IMG/VR virus record: IMGVR_UViG_3300048588_000882
Span: 1 to 21,471 of that record
DNA: 21,471 bases
Source: a virus
Strand: one strand, 5' to 3'
Below are positions 1 to 6,623 of this stretch, piece after piece. The position numbers and the translations under genes were made by a program. A model generated the notes under the pieces. That model saw only the letters and a list, made by a program, of their open reading frames with translations. It was not told the origin of the DNA and ran no database searches. How positions within the stretch are numbered: the stretch's first letter is position 1; each line of letters starts with the position of its first letter.

Positions 1-1328
1 GCTCGAACTTCATGAGCCTGGTCGTGGATGCTCCGGGCGAGCGCCTCGAGGTCCAGGGGTTCCGCTTCCGGGATGCCGAGGGCGACGCCGACATCTGGCG
101 CAGGATCTGGCAGGAGAACGACCTCGACGCCGGCTCCCAGCTGGCGCACACGGAGGCGCTCATGAAGGGCGTCGCCTACGCGATCGTGGAGCCGTCCCCG
201 GACGGGACGCCCGTGGTGACCGTCGAGGACCCGCTCGACTGCGTGGTGGAAGCCGCCGCCAAGGACCGGACGCAGCGCGTGGCTGCGCTCAAGCGCTGGG
301 TCGACGACGAGGGGCATCTCGTCGCCTACCTCCACCTGCCCGACGCGGTGTTCAAGTACCGGTCGGTCGCCAGGGTCAGGACGATCACGACCGAGATCCC
401 GGCCGGCGACCTGCCGCTCGAACCGAGCGCGGTGCGATGGACGCGGCTCGAGGTCGCGGACGAGCCCTGGCCGCTGCCCAACCCGCTCGGCGTGGTGCCG
501 GTCGTGCCGCTGCCGAACCGGCCGCGGCTGTCCGGCCGCTCGTGGTCCGTGTCTGGCGTCCCCGTCCGCCTCGACGGGCGGAGCGAGATCGCCGCGGTGA
601 TGAGCAACCAGGACGCCATCAACAAGTACCGGGCCGATGCGCTCGTGGCATCGGAGTTCGCCGCGTTCCGCCAGCGCTGGGCGATCGGCATCGACATCCC
701 CGTCGACCCCGAGACGGGCCGGCCGATCGAGCCCTTCAAGCCGGCCGTGGACAGGCTGTGGACGTTCCCCCGTCCCGACCCCGAGGACCCCAACCAGGCC
801 TTCCCCCAGGTGGGCGAGTTCGCGGCGACCGACCTCCTGCCCTACAAGCTGATGATCGAGACCGAGGTCGGCCACATCAGCTCCATCAGCCGCATCCCGT
901 ACCACTTCTTCCTCGGCCAGCCGCAGGCCATCCCGCCGTCGGGCGAGTCGCTGAAGTCGAGCGAGGCGGGGCTCGTGCGCAAGGTCGGGCGCATCGCGCT
1001 CCACCTGGGCGAGGGCTGGGAGGAGGTCATGCGCCTGTGCCTGCTGGCCATGGGCGACGCCCGAGGACGCATCCGCTCGGCCGAGACGATCTGGCGCGAT
1101 CCCGAGACCCAGAACGAGGCGGTGCGCACGGACGCGGTGCTGAAGCAGTTCCAGGCCGGGGTCATCGACCTCGAATCGGCGCAGGAGCAGCTGGGCTACT
1201 CGCCCGAGCAGGTGCGCCAGATGCGCGAGCGCCGGCAGGCCAAGGCGGCCGCGCCGGCACCCATCCCCGACACCTCCACCCCGATCGGCGCCGGCTTCAC
1301 CGACGCGGTCACCAGCACGGGAGCCTGA
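1..1328 (+). CDS. Phage portal protein, 3' part (5' end outside window)
   Basis: Forms the dodecameric DNA-entry ring at the capsid vertex, to which terminase docks. The frame is open from base 3, and the ATG at 12 is an internal methionine: the copy at the right end of the window shows 68 codons upstream of the same Met, so the intact protein would be about 506 aa. The sequence resembles the SPP1 gp6-like portal family: an N-terminal segment with SLVVDAPGERLEV and a GVAYAIVEPSPDG strand, then the IPYHFFLGQPQAIPPSGESL segment near ATG-numbered residues 295-315, typical of the family's clip/stem region. The C-terminus is Ala/Pro-rich. A scaffold-like ORF begins two bases after the stop, the usual portal-to-scaffold order. 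Family assignment is from remembered patterns; the 5' truncation is seen directly. Confidence 0.85.
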   Translation, partial: SNFMSLVVDAPGERLEVQGFRFRDAEGDADIWRRIWQENDLDAGSQLAHTEALMKGVAYAIVEPSPDGTPVVTVEDPLDCVVEAAAKDRTQRVAALKRWVDDEGHLVAYLHLPDAVFKYRSVARVRTITTEIPAGDLPLEPSAVRWTRLEVADEPWPLPNPLGVVPVVPLPNRPRLSGRSWSVSGVPVRLDGRSEIAAVMSNQDAINKYRADALVASEFAAFRQRWAIGIDIPVDPETGRPIEPFKPAVDRLWTFPRPDPEDPNQAFPQVGEFAATDLLPYKLMIETEVGHISSISRIPYHFFLGQPQAIPPSGESLKSSEAGLVRKVGRIALHLGEGWEEVMRLCLLAMGDARGRIRSAETIWRDPETQNEAVRTDAVLKQFQAGVIDLESAQEQLGYSPEQVRQMRERRQAKAAAPAPIPDTSTPIGAGFTDAVTSTGA

Positions 1329-1330
1329 CG

Positions 1331-1516
1331 ATGGCCGACACCCCGAGCGCGTCCGAGGCCCAGGTGGCCGAGGGCGCGCAGCCCCAGGTGGGCACCCCCG
1401 ATCCGGCCCAGGTGGCCGGCACCGACGCGCCCGACGTCGGGACGCTCCAGCGGGAGCTCGCCGAGGCCCGTCGCGAGGCGGCCCGCTATCGGACCGACCT
1501 GCACCCGCGAACTTGA
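1331..1516 (+). pseudogene. Truncated phage scaffolding-like protein (N-terminus only)
   Basis: This 61-aa ORF starts two bases after the portal stop. It opens with a low-complexity Ala/Pro/Gln/Asp-rich segment and then a charged helical start (LQRELAEARREAARYRTDL), the pattern of capsid scaffolding proteins encoded just after portal. Such proteins normally run on for 100-200 further residues of coiled coil. Here the helix stops near base 1503, is followed by the unrelated tail HPRT, and terminates. I infer a truncation by rearrangement or by an assembly join. No capsid gene follows, unlike a complete phage head operon. Confidence 0.5.
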
Positions 1517-1827
1517 TGCGGCGGGCAAACCACGCCGGGACGCGGCCGGCCGTCCGTACTTCGGTCCACCGCGACGCCGACGGTTCCGGCGGGGTCTCGA
1601 GCCGAGCAGCGAAGGCTTACCGAGGCCATTCGTGCGCCATCCCAAGAGCTCGGTACTGATCCATTGCCCCGGCTGTGGCCGGGTCAACGAGCTTGCCGAA
1701 CCGCGCTGGGACCAGTAGCATGATGAAGTCAACCGGAGATACCTCCCCGGTAAGCGAGAAGGCCCCCAGAGCGGCAGGCCCTTCAGCAGCGGGCTCGCTG
1801 TCGGTGCGTCCGATGGCTGGAGAGCGC
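1517..1827 (+). other. Non-coding or degraded stretch after the phage break
   Basis: I see no convincing gene here. All frames are short or have poor composition, and base usage differs from the phage genes before it. A minus-strand 70-aa frame (1829-1617) ends in a protein-like stretch, but lacks a ribosome binding site and starts within the next gene's start codon. The segment begins just after the scaffold-like ORF loses its expected sequence, so it may be a junction with unrelated DNA. Confidence 0.4.
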
Positions 1828-2241
1828 ATGCCCTTGGAACCGGCGAACCACCTCGATGCGGATGTCCGTTGGAACTGTCGCGACCTGGCTCGCGCGGTGA
1901 TCGAACTGGCTCGGGTGCTGGGGTGGCAGGTGTACTCGTTGACGGAGCCGTGCCCCGCACCCACCGCCAACGGGCGAGGGTCCGTCGTTGGTCCGGGGTC
2001 GGTGCTCCTGCTCATGCACCCTGACCAGGACCGCGTCCTGCTCGCCCAGCTGACGGGCATCGGTCGCTGGTCTGGTCGGCCGCCCAGGTCCGACTTCACG
2101 CCACGGCGCAGTCACGGACGTACCGCGGCCGCGGTTCCGCGCGTGGTGGAGACCCGCGTCTGGGGTCCGAGCGAGTTCATGGATGGGGACGTCGCCGCAT
2201 GTCTGCTGGGCGCTGATGAGGGGGTGGAACAGGCCGCCTGA
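1828..2241 (+). CDS. Small protein resembling a degenerate VRR-NUC-type nuclease
   Basis: 137 aa starting at the ATG 1828, preceded by a GGAGAG-like ribosome binding site; in-frame ATGs at 1813 and 1675 are weaker. After RDLARAVIELARVLGWQVYS comes a central hydrophobic strand pair (GPGSVLLLMHPDQDRVLLAQLTG) and a late VVETRVWGPSEFMDGD segment. This order matches the layout of VRR-NUC (PD-(D/E)XK) phage nucleases: helix ending in LGW-x-VY, strand with PD, ELK strand, then a W-x-P-S-D segment. The expected catalytic PD and E-x-K are absent or replaced (AQLTG in place of ELKT), so if the resemblance is real the protein is probably not a nuclease. Such genes usually lie near phage replication or packaging genes. 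Fold assignment is inference; coding status is moderately likely. Confidence 0.45.
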   Translation: MPLEPANHLDADVRWNCRDLARAVIELARVLGWQVYSLTEPCPAPTANGRGSVVGPGSVLLLMHPDQDRVLLAQLTGIGRWSGRPPRSDFTPRRSHGRTAAAVPRVVETRVWGPSEFMDGDVAACLLGADEGVEQAA

Positions 2242-2313
2242 AGCCGGGCACCCGCGTGCAGGCATAGAAAATGCATAATCGACGCGCGCAATGACAAGCG
2301 GTCTGCTAGGATC
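2242..2313 (+). promoter_or_regulatory. A/T-richer intergenic region with short inverted repeat and -10-like box
   Basis: This gap is clearly richer in A/T than its surroundings. It holds a short inverted repeat GCAT-AGAAA-ATGC (2262-2274) that overlaps a CATAAT box (2274-2279) resembling a -10 element. I find no good -35. The position, just upstream of a two-gene unit ending in an XRE-type regulator, suits an autoregulated promoter with its operator, but this is inferred. Confidence 0.3.
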
Positions 2314-2319
2314 ATGGGC

Positions 2320-2928
2320 ATGAGCACACGCCTGCGCGTCCAAGCGGACCTGGACCGTTATCACGATCGCCTGGCACGCTGCGTGCAGGTGGCGATCGGG
2401 CAGTTCATCGCCGACAACGGGGACCGGCTGTTCTTCTGGCGGCCGGGATCGGTCGCCAACGTCGTCCGGGACTACATCGTGCGCGAGATCAAGCGCGAGT
2501 TCCCGGACGGGGTCGATGGCATCCGGCACCAGGAGCGCCGGGGCCTGTTCCTGCTCTTCATCCGGGACGCCTACGTGCTGCGCTTCAAGAAGCTGGGTCG
2601 AGGCCGCCGGACGATGAATCAGCCGACGCAGCTGGCGCTCGCCTTCGTGGCCCAGGAGCCGCTCGGGCTGTTCCCGGACCTCGCGCCCGTGCTGCACCTC
2701 AACGTCGGCTACCACGCGCCGACGACCCTTGCCAGCTCGACGGTCTGGATCACCTGCCCCGACGGCGACGCTCTCGAGTGGGAGTGGCAGATCTCGGAGG
2801 ACGCCGACACGGTCCGCATCCCGGTGGCAGCCACGAGCCAGCCCACGCCCGCGGCGATCCGGCGGCCGCGTGCACGACCGAAGCGAGTGCCGGGCGCCGG
2901 TGTCGTGAGCGATGGGCAGAGCGTCTGA
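2320..2928 (+). CDS. Unknown protein paired with an XRE/ImmA-IrrE regulator
   Basis: 202 aa, start chosen at ATG 2320, which is 9 bases after an AGG; ATG 2314 is in frame but too close to it. I do not recognise the family. The N-terminal half is helical and basic (QADLDRYHDRLARCVQVAIGQ, then NVVRDYIVREIKREFPDGVDG). The middle is a basic strand segment (LFIRDAYVLRFKKLGRGRR), and the C-terminal half alternates hydrophobic strands (LHLNVGYH, STVWITCPDGD, WEWQISED), ending in a Pro/Arg-rich tail. No membrane segment or catalytic motif is visible. The last 17 bases overlap the regulator's start, so the two are translationally coupled. A partner coupled to an XRE-ImmA/IrrE protein is often its target, a toxin, or a co-regulated stress protein; which applies here is unknown. 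Confidence 0.7.
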   Translation: MSTRLRVQADLDRYHDRLARCVQVAIGQFIADNGDRLFFWRPGSVANVVRDYIVREIKREFPDGVDGIRHQERRGLFLLFIRDAYVLRFKKLGRGRRTMNQPTQLALAFVAQEPLGLFPDLAPVLHLNVGYHAPTTLASSTVWITCPDGDALEWEWQISEDADTVRIPVAATSQPTPAAIRRPRARPKRVPGAGVVSDGQSV

Positions 2929-4021
2929 GGCGGAGTCGGGAGCACCGCGCCCTGATCTGGTGGTGCTCGCCCGCGAGTCGAGGGGCCTGACCCAGGTCGC
3001 CCTGGCCGGGCGTCTCGGGATGTCCCAGGGGCACCTTTCGAAGATCGAGGCGGGCCTGCTGCCGATCTCCGACGACATCCTCGAGCGCCTTGCTCACGCC
3101 CTCGCGTACCCCACGCACTTCTTCACGATGTCCGAGCCGGTCTACGGCCCGGGCACGAGCGAGTTCTTCCATCGCAAGCGCAGCGCCATGTCCGCACGGC
3201 TGCTCGCGCAGATCCACGCGATGGTCAACATCCGCCGGATCCAGGTCGCTCGCCTGCTCCGGGCCGTCGAGATCGACGACGACCTGGTGCCCGAGCTCGA
3301 CCTCGACGAGTTCGGCAGCCCCGAGGAGATCGCCCGTGCCGTCCGGGCGTCGTGGTCGTTGCCACGTGGACCCATCGTGGACCTCACCCGGGTCGTCGAG
3401 GCCGCCGGCGGGATCGTGATCCCCATGGACTTCGGCACCCAGCTCATCGACGCCGTCGGGCGCTACGTGCCCGGTCTGCCGCCGCTGTTCTTCATCAATC
3501 GGGACGCCCCGGCGGATCGGACCCGGCTGACCCTGGCGCACGAGCTCGGGCACATGGTCATGCACCGCGTGCCGAACCCCGACATGGAGGACCAGGCGTT
3601 CCGGTTCGGCGCCGAGCTCCTGATGCCGGAGCAGGACATCAGGGCTGAACTCGATGGCCTGACGCTCGACCGGCTCGTCTGGTTGAAGCGTCGGTGGCGG
3701 GTCTCCATGGGCGCCCTGTTGAAGCGGGGCGAGACGCTCGGGCGCATCCAGCCACGACGGGCCCGCTACCTGTGGATGACCATGAGCCGGCTCGGGTACC
3801 GCACGCGGGAACCCGCCGAGGGTGACATCGCGCCGGAGCTTCCGGAGACCCTTCGGGACATCGTGGATGCGCACATCCGCGGCCTCGGCTACTCGGCCGA
3901 CGACCTCGGCGAGCTCGTCGCCCTGCTCCCCCAGGAGCTGGAGGCGACGTATGGGGTGCGCGGTCCGTCCTTCCCGGACGGGCGCCAGCGACTCCGCGTC
4001 CTGCGCAGTGTGGCGGGGTAG
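2912..4021 (+). CDS. XRE-family regulator with ImmA/IrrE zinc metallopeptidase domain
   Basis: 369 aa. Residues ~17-71 form an XRE helix-turn-helix (LARESRGLTQVALAGRLG, then MSQGHLSKIEAG). A linker follows, then the ImmA/IrrE peptidase with the zinc motif HELGH at 210-214 and the downstream EDQAFRFGAELLMP segment that supplies the third ligand. The C-terminal ~100 residues are helical (LKRRWRVSMGALLKRG). ImmA-type proteases cleave cognate repressors in mobile elements (ICEBs1) and IrrE acts in the Deinococcus DNA-damage response, so this protein likely senses stress and controls its own operon or a phage repressor. It could be host- or phage-borne; its place between phage fragments suits a mobile element. 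The start overlaps the upstream gene. Confidence 0.88.
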   Translation: MGRASEAESGAPRPDLVVLARESRGLTQVALAGRLGMSQGHLSKIEAGLLPISDDILERLAHALAYPTHFFTMSEPVYGPGTSEFFHRKRSAMSARLLAQIHAMVNIRRIQVARLLRAVEIDDDLVPELDLDEFGSPEEIARAVRASWSLPRGPIVDLTRVVEAAGGIVIPMDFGTQLIDAVGRYVPGLPPLFFINRDAPADRTRLTLAHELGHMVMHRVPNPDMEDQAFRFGAELLMPEQDIRAELDGLTLDRLVWLKRRWRVSMGALLKRGETLGRIQPRRARYLWMTMSRLGYRTREPAEGDIAPELPETLRDIVDAHIRGLGYSADDLGELVALLPQELEATYGVRGPSFPDGRQRLRVLRSVAG

Positions 4022-4089
4022 CGATGGGGTCACCTGGCGTGCTGGCACCAGCCAATGGCGCCAGCGACGGCCCCCAGGCCGAAGGGATC

Positions 4090-4757
4090 CGGCCCCTGCC
4101 CTTCCAGAAGATCAGGTGGCGATCGGAGTAGATGCCCAGCGGCAGCCCGAAGCCGCGGGCCGTCTGGATGAGCACATCGAGGTAGCCGGCCGTGTCCTCC
4201 TGCTCCCGGAACGTGGCGCCGGTCACCACGCCCGTGGCGTCGTCGATCGCCCCGACCAGGGTCAGCCAGGGGCCCCGGCCCTCCAGCCAGTCGTGACGGG
4301 AGCCGTCGACCTGGAGGAGCATCCCGGCCTGGCTCATCCGCTCCCGGCGCTGCCGGGCACCGGCCGGTCGCCGTCTGCGCACCGGCGGCACGCCGTTCTC
4401 GTCGAGGATCCGGCGCAGCGTCCGGGCGGGCACGGTGATCCCCTCGCGCTCGGCGAGCAGGTCCGCGAGGTGCGACCGGTTGACGCCGGCATAGGTGGTG
4501 GTGGCGAGCTCGACGAGCCGCTCGCGCAGCTCGGTCGGCACCCGGTTCGCCGACGGACGGCCGCGGTTCCCGTGCACCAGGGCGGCCACGCCATCGGGTC
4601 CGCGGTACCCGGCCAGCAGCCGCCGCACCGTGCGCAGGCTCACCCCGAGCAGCGTCGCGGCATCCGCGGCCGACAGCTCACCGACAAGGACATGGTTGAG
4701 CACCCGCAGGCGCTGCTGCGCGCGTGCATCCAACGTGATCGCCTCCCTCGTGTCCAT
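4090..4757 (-). pseudogene. ISNCY-family transposase, 3'-truncated
   Basis: Read leftward from ATG 4757. It has an N-terminal winged HTH (LSAADAATLLGVSLRTVRRLL), a second HTH around YAGVNRSHLADLLAEREGI, and the start of a DDE integrase core: QVDGSRHDWLEGRG (first Asp), VGAIDDATG, and YSDRH (second Asp). Homologues I recall continue for about 200 more residues to the catalytic Glu. Here the match ends just after YSDRHLIFWKGRG, near base 4090, and the frame then runs antisense through the ImmA/IrrE gene without meaning. The element has therefore lost its 3' part and should be inactive. Its deletion end lies about 70 bases from the ImmA/IrrE stop, suggesting the IS was cut by a rearrangement. 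Confidence 0.8.
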
Positions 4758-4766
4758 GTGTCCGAG

Positions 4767-4812
4767 GGTGACAAAGTCGCTGGCCGCTTAGCGGTGACAG
4801 ATTCGCTGGCCG
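4767..4812 (+). repeat. Tandem 20-bp repeats at the end of the IS remnant
   Basis: Two direct copies of GGTGACARAKTCGCTGGCCG lie at 4767-4786 and 4793-4812, with only two differences. They sit just outside the transposase start codon, as expected for the terminal repeat plus an internal transposase-binding copy of an ISNCY/IS481-like element. The opposite end of the IS is not found in the window, in line with the truncated transposase. Confidence 0.6.
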
Positions 4813-4836
4813 TCCACACACAAGGCCGATCACCTA

Positions 4837-4865
4837 TTGACTGTAGAGGTCCTAGGTGCTACACC
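4837..4865 (+). promoter_or_regulatory. Possible sigma70-type promoter for the secreted-protein operon
   Basis: TTGACT (4837-4842) is followed after 17 bases by TACACC (4860-4865), preceded by TGC, an extended -10 arrangement. It lies about 43 bases before the start of the secreted-protein gene, outside the IS end repeats. The -10 is weak, so this is a tentative call. Confidence 0.35.
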
Positions 4866-4907
4866 CATCTCAAAGCCACGAGAATCGCGCAGCCCGAGGG
4901 GATCCAC

Positions 4908-5726
4908 ATGCAAAGGCTGACTCGGCACGGAACCTTCCGTCGGTTGATTGCGTCTCTGTCGATGGTGGCAGTGGTCGCGACGCTAGCACCCGCCGCAGGA
5001 TCTGCCGCGGCGACGGGTGCTTGCCAGAACGACGCCAACCCTCTGGCAAGGTGGTATGGAGTGGTCACCCGGGATGCGAGCGACCTCGGCTATAACGGGT
5101 TCGTCGGGGCGATCGGCGAGGCGGTTGCCCGTCCACTGACACTCTGTAGCGGCGGGAACGAGAATGACACGGACTTCGTGGCAGTGCTCCCGGTGAACAT
5201 GCAAGACCCCTCTGGAAACATCATCCAGATGGGCATGTGGAACAAGCGGAGCACGGGCTTCCACTTCATCTACTCGTACTCGGGCGACGGGACCTTTCTC
5301 CGCCTAGATGACTGGGTAGGAGGCCCGCCACAGGTTGGGCATCGCTACCGGTTCAAGATCAACTTGTATGGCACCAATCTCGCTCTCGCGAGTTTCTGTG
5401 TCCGCGACGTAACGGACAATGGCGACTACCTGTGCCGCTCGGATCGTCCCAACCCCGTCGGCTTGGCCAGCTTTGCGTGGTGGGGAGTCGAGATCAACGA
5501 CTGGAACAGCGGAATGGGTCCAGTCCTGGGTGACGGCTACTTGTCGATGCGGTGGTTTCAGTACAACCCACAGGGCAATGTCGACTGGCAGGTGGCTTGG
5601 CCCAACACCGCGGAGAAGATTGTCCAGTTTGTCGATGCCAACCACCCCTTCAAAGCGAAATGGGCGGTCTACACCGAGGACTTTGCGTTCACGAAGGACC
5701 AGCTGCAGAACGTGTCCACCCCTTAG
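4908..5726 (+). CDS. Secreted protein of unknown function
   Basis: 272 aa. The start is ATG 4908, preceded by GAGGGGA about 6 bases upstream; the longer upstream frame crosses the IS remnant antisense and is not real. Residues 1-35 form a classic Sec signal peptide (basic RLTRHGTFRR, hydrophobic LIASLSMVAVVATLAPAAG, cleavage near AAA-TGA). The mature part is rich in aromatic residues and Gly/Asn/Asp, with repeated strand-like segments (GFHFIYSYSGDG, GHRYRFKINLYG, WQVAWPNTAEK) and four cysteines, suggesting a stable extracellular beta-sandwich. I do not recognise a family. Codon use is lower in GC than in the phage genes. The small membrane-anchored gene 18 bases downstream is probably co-transcribed. 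Confidence 0.8.
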   Translation: MQRLTRHGTFRRLIASLSMVAVVATLAPAAGSAAATGACQNDANPLARWYGVVTRDASDLGYNGFVGAIGEAVARPLTLCSGGNENDTDFVAVLPVNMQDPSGNIIQMGMWNKRSTGFHFIYSYSGDGTFLRLDDWVGGPPQVGHRYRFKINLYGTNLALASFCVRDVTDNGDYLCRSDRPNPVGLASFAWWGVEINDWNSGMGPVLGDGYLSMRWFQYNPQGNVDWQVAWPNTAEKIVQFVDANHPFKAKWAVYTEDFAFTKDQLQNVSTP

Positions 5727-5744
5727 CATCAAGGAGACATTCAG

Positions 5745-6086
5745 ATGAAGGTGCAAGCGAGACGGAGAATCGCTGCGGGCGTCATTGTGGGGTTGGTGGC
5801 CGTGGCGTCTGTGGCGTGGGTCACTCGACCTCAAGAGTCGGTCGCGGTAGGGGCTGACCGCAGCGTTCCTCTGATTGCAGAGGGGCGAGATGCTGTCGAG
5901 AGCACAAATGACCGCTCCAGAAGCGTCGCGATCGACGTCAAGGATCCTGACTACATTCGAGCGCACGAGCAGATGAGTGACGCTGCAAAGGGCCTGAAGG
6001 ACACGAGTTGTCCTGGCGAGGACGAGTGCGAGAGCGGTGGCCGGGGTAACCATGATCCGCATCCATCGCCATCATTGAAAGACTAG
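5745..6086 (+). CDS. Small membrane-anchored or exported protein
   Basis: 113 aa with a strong ribosome binding site (AAGGAGA, 8 bases before ATG 5745) and only 18 bases from the preceding gene, so one operon. Residues 2-8 are basic and 9-26 hydrophobic (AAGVIVGLVAVASVAWV): an uncleaved N-terminal anchor or a signal peptide. The rest is hydrophilic and acidic, with a late C-P-G-E-D-E-C motif and a His/Pro-rich end. No known domain. It likely faces the outside together with the secreted neighbour. Composition is less GC-rich than the phage module. Confidence 0.7.
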   Translation: MKVQARRRIAAGVIVGLVAVASVAWVTRPQESVAVGADRSVPLIAEGRDAVESTNDRSRSVAIDVKDPDYIRAHEQMSDAAKGLKDTSCPGEDECESGGRGNHDPHPSPSLKD

Positions 6087-6097
6087 TGCCGAGATCC

Positions 6098-6143
6098 TGC
6101 TCATTCGGTTCAACGGTCAGGTCGCGAACCTGACGACTGAGCA
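6098..6143 (+). terminator. Nested hairpin after the secreted-protein operon
   Basis: The inner stem GTCAGGT/ACCTGAC (6116-6122 and 6128-6134) has a 5-base loop, CGCGA. An outer stem TGCTCA/TGAGCA (6098-6103 and 6138-6143) encloses it. It lies just after the stop of the small exported protein. No T-run follows, so it may be a weak or factor-assisted terminator, or an RNA-protecting hairpin. Confidence 0.4.
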
Positions 6144-6274
6144 ACCGCCGTCCGCACCACACAGAGACTCTGGTCGAAGCCGGCCGGGGTCTCTGTAACA
6201 TTGGCGAACCCGGGCCAGGCTACTACGCTGTGTTGGTCCATCGATAGGGTTACGGCACATGGGCACCGTGCGTT

Positions 6275-6541
6275 TCCTGCCAGCCACGCTGCCAGCCACG
6301 GCGGTCACACTCGGTCCCACGGCATGGACCATGTGGACGACAACCGCGCGGGAAACTAACCCAGAGTGCCCCAGAGTGCCCCTGTGGACGGCGCCACGGC
6401 AGACTTTTAATCCTCGTGTCCTGGGTTCGAATCCCAGCCGGCTCACCACGTTTCGCGCACATATGAGCGTAGATACCTATGTTCTGGTGGATCGCTGCGA
6501 ACTTTGACCAGTCCTGCCAGCCACGCTGCCAGCCACGGCGG
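6275..6541 (+). other. attP-like integration site with paired arm repeats
   Basis: A 30-bp sequence occurs identically at 6275-6304 and 6512-6541. Each copy contains two tandem 12-bp units, CTGCCAGCCACG. Between the copies lies a tRNA-Lys 3' half (6404-6448), and a further tandem 10-mer CCAGAGTGCC x2 lies at 6361-6380. A tRNA-derived core flanked on both sides by identical paired short direct repeats is the architecture of attP sites of tyrosine recombinases such as lambda or L5 (arm-type sites around a core). An integrated prophage would instead have arms on one side only at each end. The nearest integrase is at 9387-10520, separated by three cargo genes. The rest of the 6087-6623 gap holds no gene; ORFs across the tRNA piece are the familiar translated-tRNA artefacts. 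Confidence 0.5.
6404..6448 (+). tRNA. tRNA-Lys(UUU) 3' half only (att core)
   Basis: Seen directly: anticodon loop CTTTTAA (anticodon TTT), 3' anticodon stem TCCTC, variable GTGTC, T-arm CTGGG-TTCGAAT-CCCAG, acceptor strand CCGGCTC, discriminator A, and encoded CCA. The 5' half is missing: the bases before the loop (GCAGA) do not pair with TCCTC, and no GAGCCGG acceptor partner or D-arm lies upstream. It is a fragment and should not be a functional tRNA. Such 3' halves are carried by integrative elements to restore the host tRNA on insertion. Confidence 0.75.
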
Positions 6542-6623
6542 AAGCACGCGGTGGACGTGGTGCTCGGGATGGACCGGCAGATTGGTACGCCTTTGCCCCA
6601 GGCCCAGGGACTTGCGGGAGCCC

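Noticed and set aside
437-1516. Long plus-strand frame rich in Arg/Pro/Gly overlapping the portal gene
   Set aside because: Composition is that of a shifted GC-rich frame; only its final 61 codons from ATG 1331 look like a real protein.
1617-1829. 70-aa minus-strand frame ending in a protein-like stretch
   Set aside because: No ribosome binding site, start overlaps the start of the opposite gene, no family recognised; kept only as a remark.
3822-5726. 634-codon plus-strand frame covering the IS remnant and the secreted protein
   Set aside because: The first ~360 codons are antisense to the transposase; the true gene starts at 4908 with a ribosome binding site and signal peptide.
6117-6507. 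Short ORFs with the GFEPRTRGLKV / RPAGIRTQDTRIKS type sequence
   Set aside because: These are the familiar artefact of translating a tRNA 3' half; no ribosome binding site or conserved protein.
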